A stretch of DNA of 64,000 bases from Streblospio benedicti (Eukaryota; Annelida; Polychaeta; Spionida; Spionidae), in contig CM032666.1 in NCBI GenBank assembly GCA_019095985.1, positions 48,185,563 through 48,249,562 on the forward strand, read 5' to 3'. The notes below the pieces were generated by a model. It made no database searches. It saw only the letters and a list, made by a program, of their open reading frames with translations, and was not told where the DNA came from. The translations under genes and the position numbers were made by a program. This document shows positions 37,280 to 48,600 of the stretch, one piece after another. Each line of letters starts with the position of its first letter. The stretch's first letter is position 1.

Positions 37280-37287
37280 GGAAGGTG

Positions 37288-38830
37288 GATAAAATATTGT
37301 CCTCCATGGAAGAAAAGATAGCTCTCACAGCAACTGTGAACACTCCAAGAGCTCACATCCCAAGCGGGAGTCATCTCACCTGAAGTATCAGGGCCTCTTG
37401 TACGTCCCAACAGGGTCTTCTGAGCCTTAACAGCCTACGACCAGCCAAGTATCGACACCGCAGCCACCATGCTCTGACCATCTGGCTGATTCAGCTATCC
37501 CCACAACGTGGGGCGAGCAGGTGGAGGCGGAAGAGATGGAGGGGACAGAGGATTCTTCGGAGACCCCTGATGCCCCTGCGGACTCTGCCAAGCAGTACCA
37601 GCTCACGACCTGTCTTCCCAAGGGCAATTAAGGGCAAGGGGGAGTCGGGAGTAGGGAACCCTAAGTCGACCTCCATGACGACCATTGATGAACTGGCGTC
37701 TAAACCCGCAAGGATGCTGGAGCCGTCTCACATCCTCCACCACTGCAGCATCCATGCAGGCCTCCTCCACGTACTCCATGGAGGCGTTGCTGGCGGCTGT
37801 GGGCAGCTCGACCATTGAGGGCGGCCACACTGGAAGAGGTCCACTTCTCCACCCAAGGAAGGCCACCTTCTCAAGCACAACAGGGGTCCTCCACCCCCAG
37901 CAGATTCTGAGGATAGACCTCGCCTGAAGAACTGCATCGCTGGGTTGGAGAACAAGAACACCAGGCCGGTCAATGAACACGAATGCCTTAAAGCACAACA
38001 GAAGCAGACGGCGGCCAGAATTCACCAACTGGAAACTGACCTCCGTCGTGAACTTAGGACGGCTAAGGACGAGGCTGCAAAGCAGAAAACGCACTACCAA
38101 GCTGCTTGTGCACAGCTCCTTCGGATCCAGAAGGAAGCTGAACAACACGAATAATGTGTTTGTAGGCTCCGGGCGGACTTGGTAGGGGTTACCAACAAGC
38201 TCCAGGCTGCCCGCTCGTCTGAACCACATCCCGGGGTCCATAGACATCCAACTTAGGGCGCTGCCACCCCACATGGTCCCACTGGTACCTCCCATCAACG
38301 CGAGACCACTGTGCCAGTCAGTGGGGTCGTCTGCTACAACCCCTGATAACTGCATGTGGGAAACACCAGCAGTACAACGCAGACACTATGGCTACTGCCA
38401 AGGCTCACCCCGGCACACGCCCCTATGGGCTAATGCATCGCTGGTACCTGGAGACGGTGGAAGGCCTGAACCATGTGTATGATTGGATCATGGCTCCCGG
38501 CTTGCTCGGCGAGAATGGTCATCCGTTAAGCCGGTCAGAGATCGACCACAGTCTGCCCTTCACCACCTCTCAGCTGGAGCATGTTCACTTCACAGAGACC
38601 TCCAGTGGCATGACTCAGCCCTCTGAAATGTCACAGTTCTGTGCCAAATTCGCGGTCATCAAGGCTGAGTTCCAGAACAACCACAGAGAGCGTGCGAAGA
38701 CTGACAAGGCCTTGAAAGAGCTCGTCGGTCTTTGTCAGCACCAAACAGTGGATCTGTCCTGCATGACAGACTCAGTAGGACGTCTGGCGAAGACAAGCTC
38801 AAGTGCTTCCCGCGAGTTCCAGTGAGACGT
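37288..38830 (+). pseudogene. GC-rich relic of unrecognised coding sequence
   Basis: Base composition rises sharply compared with neighbours. Codon-like open stretches on the + strand include one at about 37945-38154 predicted to be a coiled coil (HECLKAQQKQTAARIHQLE, then RRELRTAKDEAAKQK) and one at 38388-38825 with MHRWYLETVEGLNHVYDWIM and FAVIKAEFQNNHRERAKTDK. I do not recognise the family. It may be the first open reading frame of a transposable element; it is broken. The 250-codon frame on the opposite strand (37603-38355) looks like a shadow of this composition. Confidence 0.35.
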
Positions 38831-38885
38831 TCCGGCTTCGACCCGTGGATGTGTGGTGATGGATCATATTATTTGACGTGCGGCT

Positions 38886-39420
38886 GCCGTACGGCTCTGG
38901 AATTAGCACTACAAAATCGTAACATTTGCATCAGAATATAAGTACTAAAATGGTACTGGTTTTCTTTTCACAGTATCAATACTGGTGATGTTTTTGGAAA
39001 TCATGAAAGCAGATATTGAATGGAAGACTAGAATGGTAAATATGATACTGAAAACAAGCACGCATGAACACCGGTAATGGTAGCATAATATCTTACATAG
39101 TAAAGGATTATCTAGTAAAGGATTAATTACAGGTGTGCTAAGGTGAGTTGCCGTCAGGTTCTATTTGATACCAATCCGTCAGTATGGGTTTTGCCTAATA
39201 GAAAAGTTACTAAAGCAATTAAATCCATACGACGCCGTGCGGCTCGTTCGTGTCAATTGCCCACCCCCCACCCCCTAGGCGATCGCGAAATCTGCCGTAC
39301 GGCAGCGGTCCGATGACGTATGATGCTGTACGGCAGAATTTCACTGTGGGTTTTATCCCATGTAAAATGCATTGGAGCAATCGGCACGAACTTGCCGTAC
39401 GGTTGCCATACGTCGCTATG
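38886..39420. repeat. GCCGTACGGC-palindrome repeat, locus 1
   Basis: Exact GCCGTACGGC at 38886 and 39294, near-copies at about 39331 and 39394. The stretch 'ttcactgtgggttttatccc' to 'attggagcaatcggca' matches, in reverse orientation, the repeat at 48220-48600. It is non-coding and belongs to an unclassified family. Confidence 0.6.
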
Positions 39421-39699
39421 GGTTTCACCCCTATACGCTACCAATGTTTTGTGCTGCTCAAAACCGTTGATTTTTACGTCAACTATGCACTGAGCCAAAG
39501 CTCTGTTAATTGACTGCCAATAATCCGCTGTGTATTGGGAGCTGATGGGGAGCAGATGAATACTTTGGCATGATGTAAGCGGAACTTTAAGAGTACTTTG
39601 ATGTACATTCAGTGGCTCCTCGACATAGGTTTAACGGTGTGTTTAGAATTTCAAGTCTTCGCATTCAAAGCATTCAAAGTCAAAGCATTCGAGTGGGGC

Positions 39700-39705
39700 T
39701 ATAAA
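39700..39705 (+). promoter_or_regulatory. TATA box of decayed Harbinger element
   Basis: TATAAA, 32 bp before the A of an initiator-like TCAGTC (39730-39735), and about 110 bp before the transposase ATG at 39811. A repeated 'gcattcaaa' lies just upstream (39660-39690). The spacing is that of an ordinary RNA polymerase II core promoter. Confidence 0.5.
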
Positions 39706-39810
39706 TTGGCCTGCAGCTCTAGGATCTGGTCAGTCTGAAGCTTGTCACCAAAGAGACAACATCAACGCTGTTTGTCAAAGAAAGACCAGTCAAAGCTAAA
39801 ATCCACCAAC

Positions 39811-40735
39811 ATGAGCCATTACCATGATGGTGCTGTGGCCAAGCTCATCCTCCTACAGCAGCAGCAACTCTTGCAAGCGCATACCCTCCAATTGCAATGA
39901 CAACTAAGATGAAGATGACCAAGAATTAGGCGCATGTGCATACAGCAATGGATCCTGTGAATGGGGGAGAAGGGCCTGTATGACAGCCTCATGACTGAAC
40001 TGCACAATGAGGACCCCTCATCATTTGTGAACTTCCTGAGAATGCCTCCAGAAATGTTTAATTAGCTGTCTCAACGCCTGACCGCCAGATATTGATGAAG
40101 CACATCCCCAACTCGTGCCCCTAGAATCTTGTCTCAAACTTTGTGTTACTTCCCTTCTGGCACTACATACAGGGACATTGTCATACGCCTGAAGGGTTCT
40201 GCACAACACCATCAGTCAGGTCATTGAGAGATGTGTGCTGCCGTCCTGGTTGAACACATACATGTAGACGAGATGCTGAGCCTATCTGACACAAAGTAAG
40301 GTGGGAAATCCATGGCTGATGACCGGTACGAGAAGTGGCAATTGCCTCACACCAGAAGCGCAATTGATGGCAAGCACGTGCCAATGAAGTGTCCCCTTTT
40401 AAAACAGTCGCTCTGAGTACTACAACTACAAAAAATGTTTTTCTATAATATTCTTTGCCATGGTGAGCTCAGATTACAAATTCACGTACATCAAAGGGGT
40501 GCCCAAATGTACAATAACAATGATCTATATGCTGGTTTACACAATGACGACACCGGAGCCTGGCTAGCTGCAAAACGAACTACTCCCAAACGATGAAGGT
40601 GGCGAAGATGTTTAATTCTTCGTAGCTGGTGATGATGCATTTGCCTTGAGAACGTACATCATAAAGCCCTATCGTAGCAGGAACCTCACCAAAGACGAGC
40701 GGATCTTCAACTACAGTTTGCCAAGGCCTCGATAG
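39811..40735 (+). pseudogene. Harbinger/PIF transposase, decayed
   Basis: Pieces in different + frames match the PIF/Harbinger DDE transposase. In order they are YDSLMTELHNEDPSSFVNFL, RMPPEMFN, TYRDIVIRLKGSA, LPHTRSAIDGKHVPMKCP (surrounding the first catalytic D in 'AIDGKH'), YNNNDLYAG and, at the end, FALRTYMIKPYR-like sequence and RNLTKDERIFNY. The family normally continues for 60-80 residues after this point with RRIVENAFGIL; here the match stops near 40735, so the C-terminus is lost. Stops and frameshifts are spread along the length. The N-terminus starts MSHYHDGAVAKLILLQQQQL. Terminal repeats were not found. A dead element. Confidence 0.75.
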
Positions 40736-40739
40736 CTTT

Positions 40740-43700
40740 CAGCTCTTCCCGGATCTTCTTCAGCCTGGCGCCAATCCGCCTATTCGTCACGTGATGTTTG
40801 TGTGACGTCATGGATGTGAGTAAATCTATTAAAAAAACTAACCCCCAGAAGAAGAAAAAAGAACTTTGCCTCCTTTGCAAATCGCATCTACAGACCAAAA
40901 AGTGCAGGAACTACATGGGACCAAAAATGTTTTCGTCCCTCTAAAGTGTCTCAACAGAGAATCAATAGTTTAAAACATACATGAGCCAAAAGAAAAGAAA
41001 GAAAACCACTCTCAGGTTTGTCATGGGATTGTACTAGCAGTCTTCATACTCTGATTGGGATTCATTGCAATGTACCTATATCGTATCTTCCTTGCTGTTC
41101 TTTTTCGTGTTTTGCATACTCATCTGTTTCACTGAATTAAATGATAATTTCTAATAGCCATACTTGCTCAGTTCATGCACTATATGCACTTCCCTTTAAC
41201 CGTCTTTTTTAAAAGATAGTATGTTTGAAATAAGTATGAAGAAACAAAGAGAGAAGATCATTAAAATAGATAGGGACACAACTAAATTCAAGACTTGGAA
41301 TCTTGCCACATGTGAAAGGACTTAAAGGGGTAATCAAGAATTCTGAGGAAGCACAAGATAGCGATGGCAATGAAGCCCAAATGGAGACCATTTGGAATTT
41401 GCTAGTACATCCCAAAAGACCAGCAAGGCACTCAAGATAAGTGTGAAGTACATGTGTTTCACAAGATTCCAGTTAATTAAGACATTTGATTGGGTCTATA
41501 TTGGTGAGGCAGTCGAAAATTTGGAACGAGGTCAAAGAACGCATGATGGTAACCTTCACACCAGCTACAAGAAAGGAATCTGAGTTTTCAAAAATGTGTC
41601 ATAGCTGAGATGAATCAGAATTCACAGTCGTGACACCGATTTACAATCGTGACAATTCAATTGTAGTGGACAGCGTAAGGGACACCAAGAGAAAGACGAT
41701 AAAACATACAGATGCGAGACATAAGATCAGGATATACAAGAAGACAGTCGTGAACAGAGACGAAGGGGCATAAGAGTTGCCTCTCCTCTCCGTTATGACC
41801 TGATTTTAGTCTTTTAGAGAGAAGATCAACATGATTGACTGTCATGGGGAATCAGCATTCTGATGATAGTATCAGAAGCGATTAAAACTGTCATTGGTAA
41901 TTATGAAATTTGTATGGTGTGTAAATGTAATTAATAATGTTCAAACAATTCTTTTATTTCAAAATGGGGAAGACCTCAATTGCTGCCTATTTAATTGAAA
42001 AATGAAAATATGTAATTTATAATAACAACACTGTTTAAGTATATCACGTACTACATAATAGGCTGGGTAACTAAACATAGAAACGTATGTCTCATCACCA
42101 AAGGAAATTTCATTATAATATGACTTATACTTTCACAATACTTTTGTGTAATACATCAAATTAAAACTAATAATCTGCACTATTAAGACAAATATAATTT
42201 ATGCAAATTAGCTCATTTGCATATGCATAATTAACGTAATGTATTCAATTTTAATTCTAATTTTAGAAAGAATGTCCATATTTGAAATCATCCTACATGG
42301 CGAAAAATACAAATATGATAGAAAATGTTATTGCATATGATTAACCTGTCACTGTGGAATGCATACAATAAATTTGGTAACAACCTAAAGAATACTGTAA
42401 TTTTCAGAGTCTGGTATGTTATGAGCTTTTTCAAACATTTGTTTATGACGGGTCAATCTAGTACATTTGCCGAATGTGAAATAGTAGATGTATACTTTGA
42501 AGGATATAAGGTGTTTCATGGTTAATTAGGGTTCTATAGGGCATCCTGAAGAAGAATCTAAAGGTAACCATTGTGTCACTGTTGGACTGAATTTTTTAAG
42601 AGGCATAAACAAAATGGCCTCCAGGGCCATCTTGCTGATAGCAAAGAAGCTCTTAGCTTCCTTATTATTGCCAGTAGAAAGTTGATGTTGGTGTCTTTAT
42701 ATGTCTTATATATGTTTTGAATGACACAGAGTTCATATATATCCTTAGATTTTACCTAGAGATAATACCAAACTAGAAAAATAGCATGCCTCCACAGATA
42801 GAGGTCCACAATGTCATTTTGGTACATTATTTTCCAGTGTGCTAACCATCTTCAATTCGGGGTTCTTCAGAATACATCTAATACACCAGATGATACCTTG
42901 CTGTGGCAAGATGTGTGCCAACATATTCTTCAGGCTTTAAACCTCTAGATGGCATTGGCGTATCAGCATTGCATCATTATGGTTATGTAGTGAGCTCTGT
43001 AAACTTTTTGCCAAAGTGCCTTCTACAAGGTCGTAACAGTGCACAGCATTGTATTGATGATTCACAACAATTCAGAGAGAATATATGATTTTACATGCCA
43101 GATTCATCTGCAAATCAGCATAATAACTTGTATAGTAATGTATGTATACTTATTTCATCGACATGTCAGACCGGGAAGTCGGACTCATGACATCACGGAC
43201 TCAGAACCATTCATTTTTTAATAAAAGAGACACTGGTGTAGGATAAATAATATTTATCATTATCACATAAAATATAATACATATATTGACACCTTAAAAA
43301 ATTATGTTCAAGTATACATCTGTAATGCAAGTACATCCATCATGTAACATAAATGCAAAAATAGGTAAATGCATGTAACGATAAGAAACCATGTGTGATA
43401 GTATTGTGATAGCTGAGCTCCCAGTACATATGATAAAATGTCTACAACACACATACATGTACACACTACTTATGATACGCTCCTTGCTGATATATTATGA
43501 TTTGATAGAGAATTCAGGGAACTACTTGTAGGCCTGCGTGTATCATTCAATGTCTTGTCACAAGGCAGCACAAGGATACGTACAGTTCACACCAGCGCAT
43601 GCTTTTGAAAGTCAACATTTTAGGGTGCACAATTTCATTACTTCTTTCAATGTGTTAAAATGTGTCAACGTTCATAATTTCTTAAACACAAGTATCACAG

Positions 43701-43750
43701 ACTCAATAATTGCGTGTTTCCACTGATGTTTTACACTATTCATATTCAAT
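40740..43750. other. intergenic DNA, no gene seen
   Basis: AT-rich with only short open frames. At 42201-42222 two octamer motifs face each other, ATGCAAAT and ATTTGCAT, 6 bp apart, followed by another 'atgcataat'. I see nothing else supportable. Confidence 0.45.
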
Positions 43751-43754
43751 TTGT

Positions 43755-43760
43755 TTTATT
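43755..43760 (-). terminator. polyadenylation signal of the synaptotagmin-like gene
   Basis: AATAAA on the - strand, about 255 bp beyond the stop codon at 44015. Confidence 0.55.
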
Positions 43761-44014
43761 TTGAAAATACAAATGAGGTCTGTATTTAAAGACAGCCTAC
43801 TTACAACTATAACACGAAGACCATATATACCTCGAGGACCATAAAGACTTCTGTTCAATACATCTGCGTCAAGGTCAACATTATATGGTCTTATTTGCCA
43901 GATATTCCATCTGCTATTCCATGTAAAACATACTCCGCGGTGTTTTTAATGGAGCAATTCCGTGATAAGTAACCATGCATGGAATGTGCACTACAAGCTA
44001 TTGATAAAATTGAC

Positions 44015-47000
44015 TCAAATCAGCTCATGCCAGTACATAAGTTCCATTCGAGAATTTTCCAGAGCTTCAGACCAGTGTTCCCTCCCTTCGTACGTCATGG
44101 CATCTTTCCCAATAACAATCCTTCCCAAGCGTATTCTGCCTCTTGAAGGTGGCTGTAGTTTGTTTTCCACGGGCTTGTTTAATAGCAACGAAGGCACTTT
44201 ATGCACATTTATATCACTAGTCTTCGATGTGTCGACTCCATAAGTATTACTAATTGAACCACAACTGCCATTTTTATTAATAGATCCATAAGAAGGGACC
44301 GCTATTTCCTTCGATATCGATTCACTGTCTAGTTTCGAATCATATCCATAGAATACATCCTTTGTTTCGCTTGCCTTGTTTGGTGGACTATAATTTGAAC
44401 CAAAGAACACGCCCTGCTTACCAATTGGCAGCGGGCTTGTTATCGGACTGCTATCCACGCTACTTGCATAACCCTTAGACGAAATAGACAATCTTTGCAT
44501 ATGCGTTTTCTTGTAGCCTTTGGTCTTCAATATTAATTCTATGACAAGAGTAACCTGTAATTGGAATTTAGAAGTTACAAAAGTGGCGTGATTCAAGTTC
44601 AACATTGACCATTTTAGGGGTCAATGGGTATATAGGGCTCGGGTCCATTAGACAGATCTACCAATCCTACATATATACAATGCATAAAAAACTATATATT
44701 AAAAAAAACTTACTTTATCAATCCATTCATCAGGAATATCAAAAGAGGTACTATGCCCTGTCCATATGAAGGTTTCATCGTGAACTTTATTAGGTCTGGG
44801 TCCGTGACTTCGAACCCTAATAGAACTCCTCCCTTTATGTAGTAAAGTGGACTTCATGTAAATGTCTGTAAAGATAAGGTGATTGTTTATGTGTGAGTGT
44901 TTTCAATTTAAATCAGTTAACATTATTTATAATTTCGCAGGAATGTAATATCTAATAGGTTTGGAGTGTGTTATAATATGCCAAAATTTACCATATCCCA
45001 TTTGAATTGGATGGAATTGTATTTATAGATACTTTTACACTGGCCGTACTTTTACACTGGCAGGCATTTCTGAAACATCTTAAATATGCACAAAAACACA
45101 CAAATAGAACCCTGCTGTATTAAGTGTACTACTGTAAAACTCCATAAACTCACCTGTCACAACAGTTAATTTTCTTTACCAGCAATCGATGAAATATTGA
45201 TATACAGTATGAATCAAGTGGTAACCTAACTTTTAACAACCCTTACTAACTACAAACTCATTTTTTCTAAGATATGATACACCAACTATAATTTACCACA
45301 CTATGATATATAGACGAAGAAATTTTTTAATCTTCGGTTCGGTTTTATCTTCGGTTGGGTGTTGGTTGTGCATGAACATGTTCTAATAATAAACACATTT
45401 AATTACCAATGCTATTTTCAGTAACCAGTCCATCAATATTTTTGGTCTCTAGAAGTGTGATGGTCATTTTTTGTGAAATGGGTAGATATTTGATGGAGAC
45501 CAGGACACTGCCATTAACGTTCTGAAACAGCAGGGACAAACCATTATAGACACCTATATCTAAGTCTGTTATTGCAATAACACTGTAAAATTACCTAATT
45601 AGTCAAAAGTGAATGATAAATATAAAACCTTTATACCATTATAGTTGTAAAAAGTGGTATGGACTTGAGAGCGTAATTTTGACGAAAAAGATCTTTGCTT
45701 CTTCCCCAAGCTAGAGTACTAAACCTATCCTCTCTGTCTAATAGCGATGCTTCAATCCAAAATGGGCCTTCTCTATCCATGTCAAATAAGAATTTCTGAA
45801 AAAGAAAACAAGATGAATATCTAGAACGTACCATTGCACCATTAATTAAGGGGAGGAGGCTGAATGGGCTGCAGCCTGGTGCCTATTGGGGTGGGGGGTG
45901 GGGGTGGGGGGGATAATGTGCGCTACAAATGAGATGAATAAATTTTTGTTTAAACTTAATTACATAACATTACGTATAGATTCTAAATGCTTTAACTGAT
46001 GTGACCATTAATTCAAAGGGGTCAAGAATGGGACTAGATGTCACGAAAGCTTCATGATACACGGTTCATCAATGGGGACTCATGAAATCTTGCACAGAAC
46101 AAAGTGAGGTGACTACGTAGCCTTTGGTGGAGTGCATATTTTTACTATCTTTATTGAAATGCTAAGTTTCTTTGCTTTACAATTGATAATATTACAACCT
46201 CTCAACCATTAGGTACAACTATGTCAATAACCCTATTCCCACAAAACTGCTCCATTAATTAATTCAATACCCCTACACCGTGATATACATCGACAGCTAC
46301 ATTTTAAAATTCTGTACCTACTTATGTAAATTTACATTTCTATATAAGCATTAGGAACACGTGTATTGCATTAAACTTTCTTCAAAAGGCCTGGGGGTGG
46401 TAACGTGGACGCTGAAATCACCTAGCTACCAACAAGAATGAATGCATGGAGAATAGAGCACATACTCACCTCTCCTATGGGAATTTCATTTTTAAACGTG
46501 ATAGTTCTTGAGTAAAACTCTGCGACAGAGATAAGACTATAAGTATTGTGGCAATTAGGACATGTAGGCTCAAGGTCCGAACTATGTGTAGAATTTGTGC
46601 TAGTATCTGTCTCAAGTTTCTCAGCTTCTAGCATGTCCAACTGACAAGAACCGTTTTCTGAAAACTCTGGTGTTGACGTTAACACATCTTGTGGCATATC
46701 CATGTCACTGTCTTTTAAAGTTACATCGCTATCGGACCTATTCAGCAGCGATTCAGATTCCATCTTAGGTTTTGTTGGGCTAGTCTCTGAACATTCGCAG
46801 CAAGGCAAACTGACCATGATGTTAATGTATAAAATGAACTTAGGTGCAGAGCACAATAAGTTGTAAAGTCGAATGGCTTTTAAGGTTACTTTAGAAGAGT
46901 TATCCACAAATAATAAAAACTCAAAATCTGCAGGTATTGGTTGTTTTCCGTCACTGCTTTCTGAAGAACTGGAACTCTGTAAAAAGACAATATATACATT

Positions 47001-47795
47001 ATGATATTGATACCTAGTACTAATGTGGATACAGTTACATTTGCAATTAGACGCATAGCAAGGTGCCGGTACTAGCTGATGAACACTAAGCCATTAGTGG
47101 TTGAACACAAAGTTGGATATTAACAGATATATGGAGGCAGAATTGTTTCACATACCATACCAGGCCGAAGGATACCGCTTTCCAGAGTTTGTTGATATGA
47201 GGGAGGACCCATTTGATACCAGGATCTGGATTTGCCATTTTTGCTCTCGTTTGCGATGCCAGCCGAAAAAGTTGGATACAAAATCCTTTTAATTGCTGAA
47301 ATATACATGTACTTGTATTAATCCAGAATACTTTTTTTACATATAGCTGCTGCACTAGATGTAATGCACAGGGTGCTCAGTTGAAGCGCTTTGCTAGTAC
47401 AGGTGGTTAATAGAAGTTGAAAGGCAAGTCTATTTTGAAGTAAGGTTGGATGAAATTCAATTTTTTATATAAATCTCAAATGAAACTATAGGTTTTTGTT
47501 ATTTTTCATAATCTATAATCCACCATGATTTGGGTATTTATCAGAGACAAATGATACTAGATTTACTACATTTCCAGTTCCCTTAGCACAACACCGTCCC
47601 TTGTTACTTGCCTGATTGGACCGATGCCTTCCGTCGTCTGTTATGGACACATGAGCAACAGATACACTTGCTCAGAACATCATGCTTGCCACCACTGCCA
47701 CATCGCGTGCAGCACAGGAAGATTATCCAGGCCAAGAGAGCGCACGATGCCACAACGGACACCGTGACCAGTGACACCAGTACGGCAAACTCCAT
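44015..47795 (-). CDS. divergent synaptotagmin-like double-C2 membrane protein
   Basis: Seven exons join in phase: 47795-47612, 47295-47156, 46976-46470, 45795-45637, 45521-45407, 44865-44714, 44554-44015, giving 598 aa. Residues 5-29 form one membrane helix, followed by a Cys cluster (CCTRC, CICCSC) suited to palmitoylation. C2A spans about 118-330: DFEFLLFVD early, a Ser/Asp/Glu-rich insert of about 95 residues, then FYSRTITFKNEIPIGEKFLF and LLDREDRFS. C2B starts NGSVLVSIKYLPISQKMTIT (about 333) and carries a Ser-rich insert of over 100 residues (about 443-555) before GRIRLGRIVIGKDA, the HWSEALENSR helix and terminal WHELI. Loop 3 of C2A keeps two Asp; C2B loops lack the usual Asp pair, so Ca2+ binding there is unlikely. 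The layout and WHEL ending fit SYT12/15/17-type synaptotagmins, membrane-trafficking proteins; the exact orthologue is unclear. The first intron uses a GC donor. Confidence 0.85.
45845..45915 (+). repeat. G-rich low-complexity stretch in intron
   Basis: Runs of G separated by single T in an intron of the synaptotagmin-like gene (for example ggggtggggggtgggggtgg). It has G-quadruplex potential on the strand opposite to transcription. Confidence 0.6.
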
Positions 47796-48089
47796 CTGAA
47801 TAACAGGAGAGGGCACAGTGAGCAGTGTGTGCGTGTGCTAGCACTTGCTAGATCCATGCACTGATTAGCCTAACGGACTTGCACCAGGTCAAGTCTTACC
47901 TATTTAGGATGAAAACATCTCTGATTCTGGTTTTCAGGAAGGGGTTGGGAATGATGATGTAATTGATTATATTTAAGAAGTTCAAAGGGTGAATTGTCTT
48001 TACATAAATTACTATATGAAAATTACATGGTTACATCATATATGCAGCATATCCAGGATTTCGTAGAAGGGTGGGCGTGCATTGGCAGA
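47796..48089. other. upstream flank of the synaptotagmin-like gene
   Basis: Upstream of the ATG at 47795 the frame meets a stop at 47838-47840, which supports this start. No TATA box or leader exon could be placed with confidence. Confidence 0.4.
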
Positions 48090-48215
48090 TTCAGGTCTTT
48101 GGAAAAGGGGCGCGCAATTAAGGGATCTCATGGTCTTTGGCCAGGCCCTTTGTATGTGCGTACCAATAGTGGACAACCCATGAAAATGAAATATTTTGTT
48201 TAAAAAGGGGGGAAT
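48090..48215. mobile_element. G-rich MITE, copy 1
   Basis: Shares 'cagatt.ag.t.tttggaaaa' followed by G and GC runs, and 'aaccc.atgaaaatgaa.tattttg' ending in another G run, with the copy at 61660-61815. Its right end runs into the GCCGTACGGC repeat at 48220. Confidence 0.5.
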
Positions 48216-48219
48216 CTAA

Positions 48220-48600
48220 ATAGCGCCGTACGGCAGCTGACGTCCAATAGATAAAAAAAACTCTTGCCGATTGCTCCAATGCACTTTAAATGGGGTTAAA
48301 CCCACAGTGAAGTTCTGCCGTACGGCAGATTTCTCGATTTTTCGATCGCTTGGTGGGGGTGGGGGTGGGGGTGGGGGGGCAATTGATACGGCTACCATAC
48401 GACAACGTGTCATTCGTTTGATAGAGTTTTCTATTGGGAAAACCCATATTGACGCATGGGCATTAAACATGTATCAAATAGGTATGAAGCAGAGGCTTAA
48501 AAAGGACATACGCCGTACGGCAACTAATATAATATGAAAATACACGGTGGGTTTATAATCGCCGTACGGCAGATTTGCCGTACGGCGGCCATCCGTTGCT
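48220..48600. repeat. GCCGTACGGC-palindrome repeat, locus 2
   Basis: Five exact copies of the 10-bp palindrome at 48225, 48317, 48512, 48561 and 48577. Between them is a GGGGGT tract (48351-48379) and 'gattgctccaatgcac', which is found inverted near 39370. A non-coding repeat of unknown class. Confidence 0.7.

Noticed and set aside
37603-38355. 250-codon open frame on the - strand
   Set aside because: No recognisable domain; it mirrors coding-like frames on + in a GC-rich stretch, so it is most likely a compositional shadow.
40707-40898. Possible second (Myb-like) Harbinger protein on -
   Set aside because: ARLKKIREELKAIEAL is only a short basic helix and no SANT/Myb pattern is visible.
44015-47795. 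Assignment to a specific human synaptotagmin
   Set aside because: The C-terminal motif suits SYT12, SYT15 and SYT17 alike and the inserts blur similarity, so no symbol is given.
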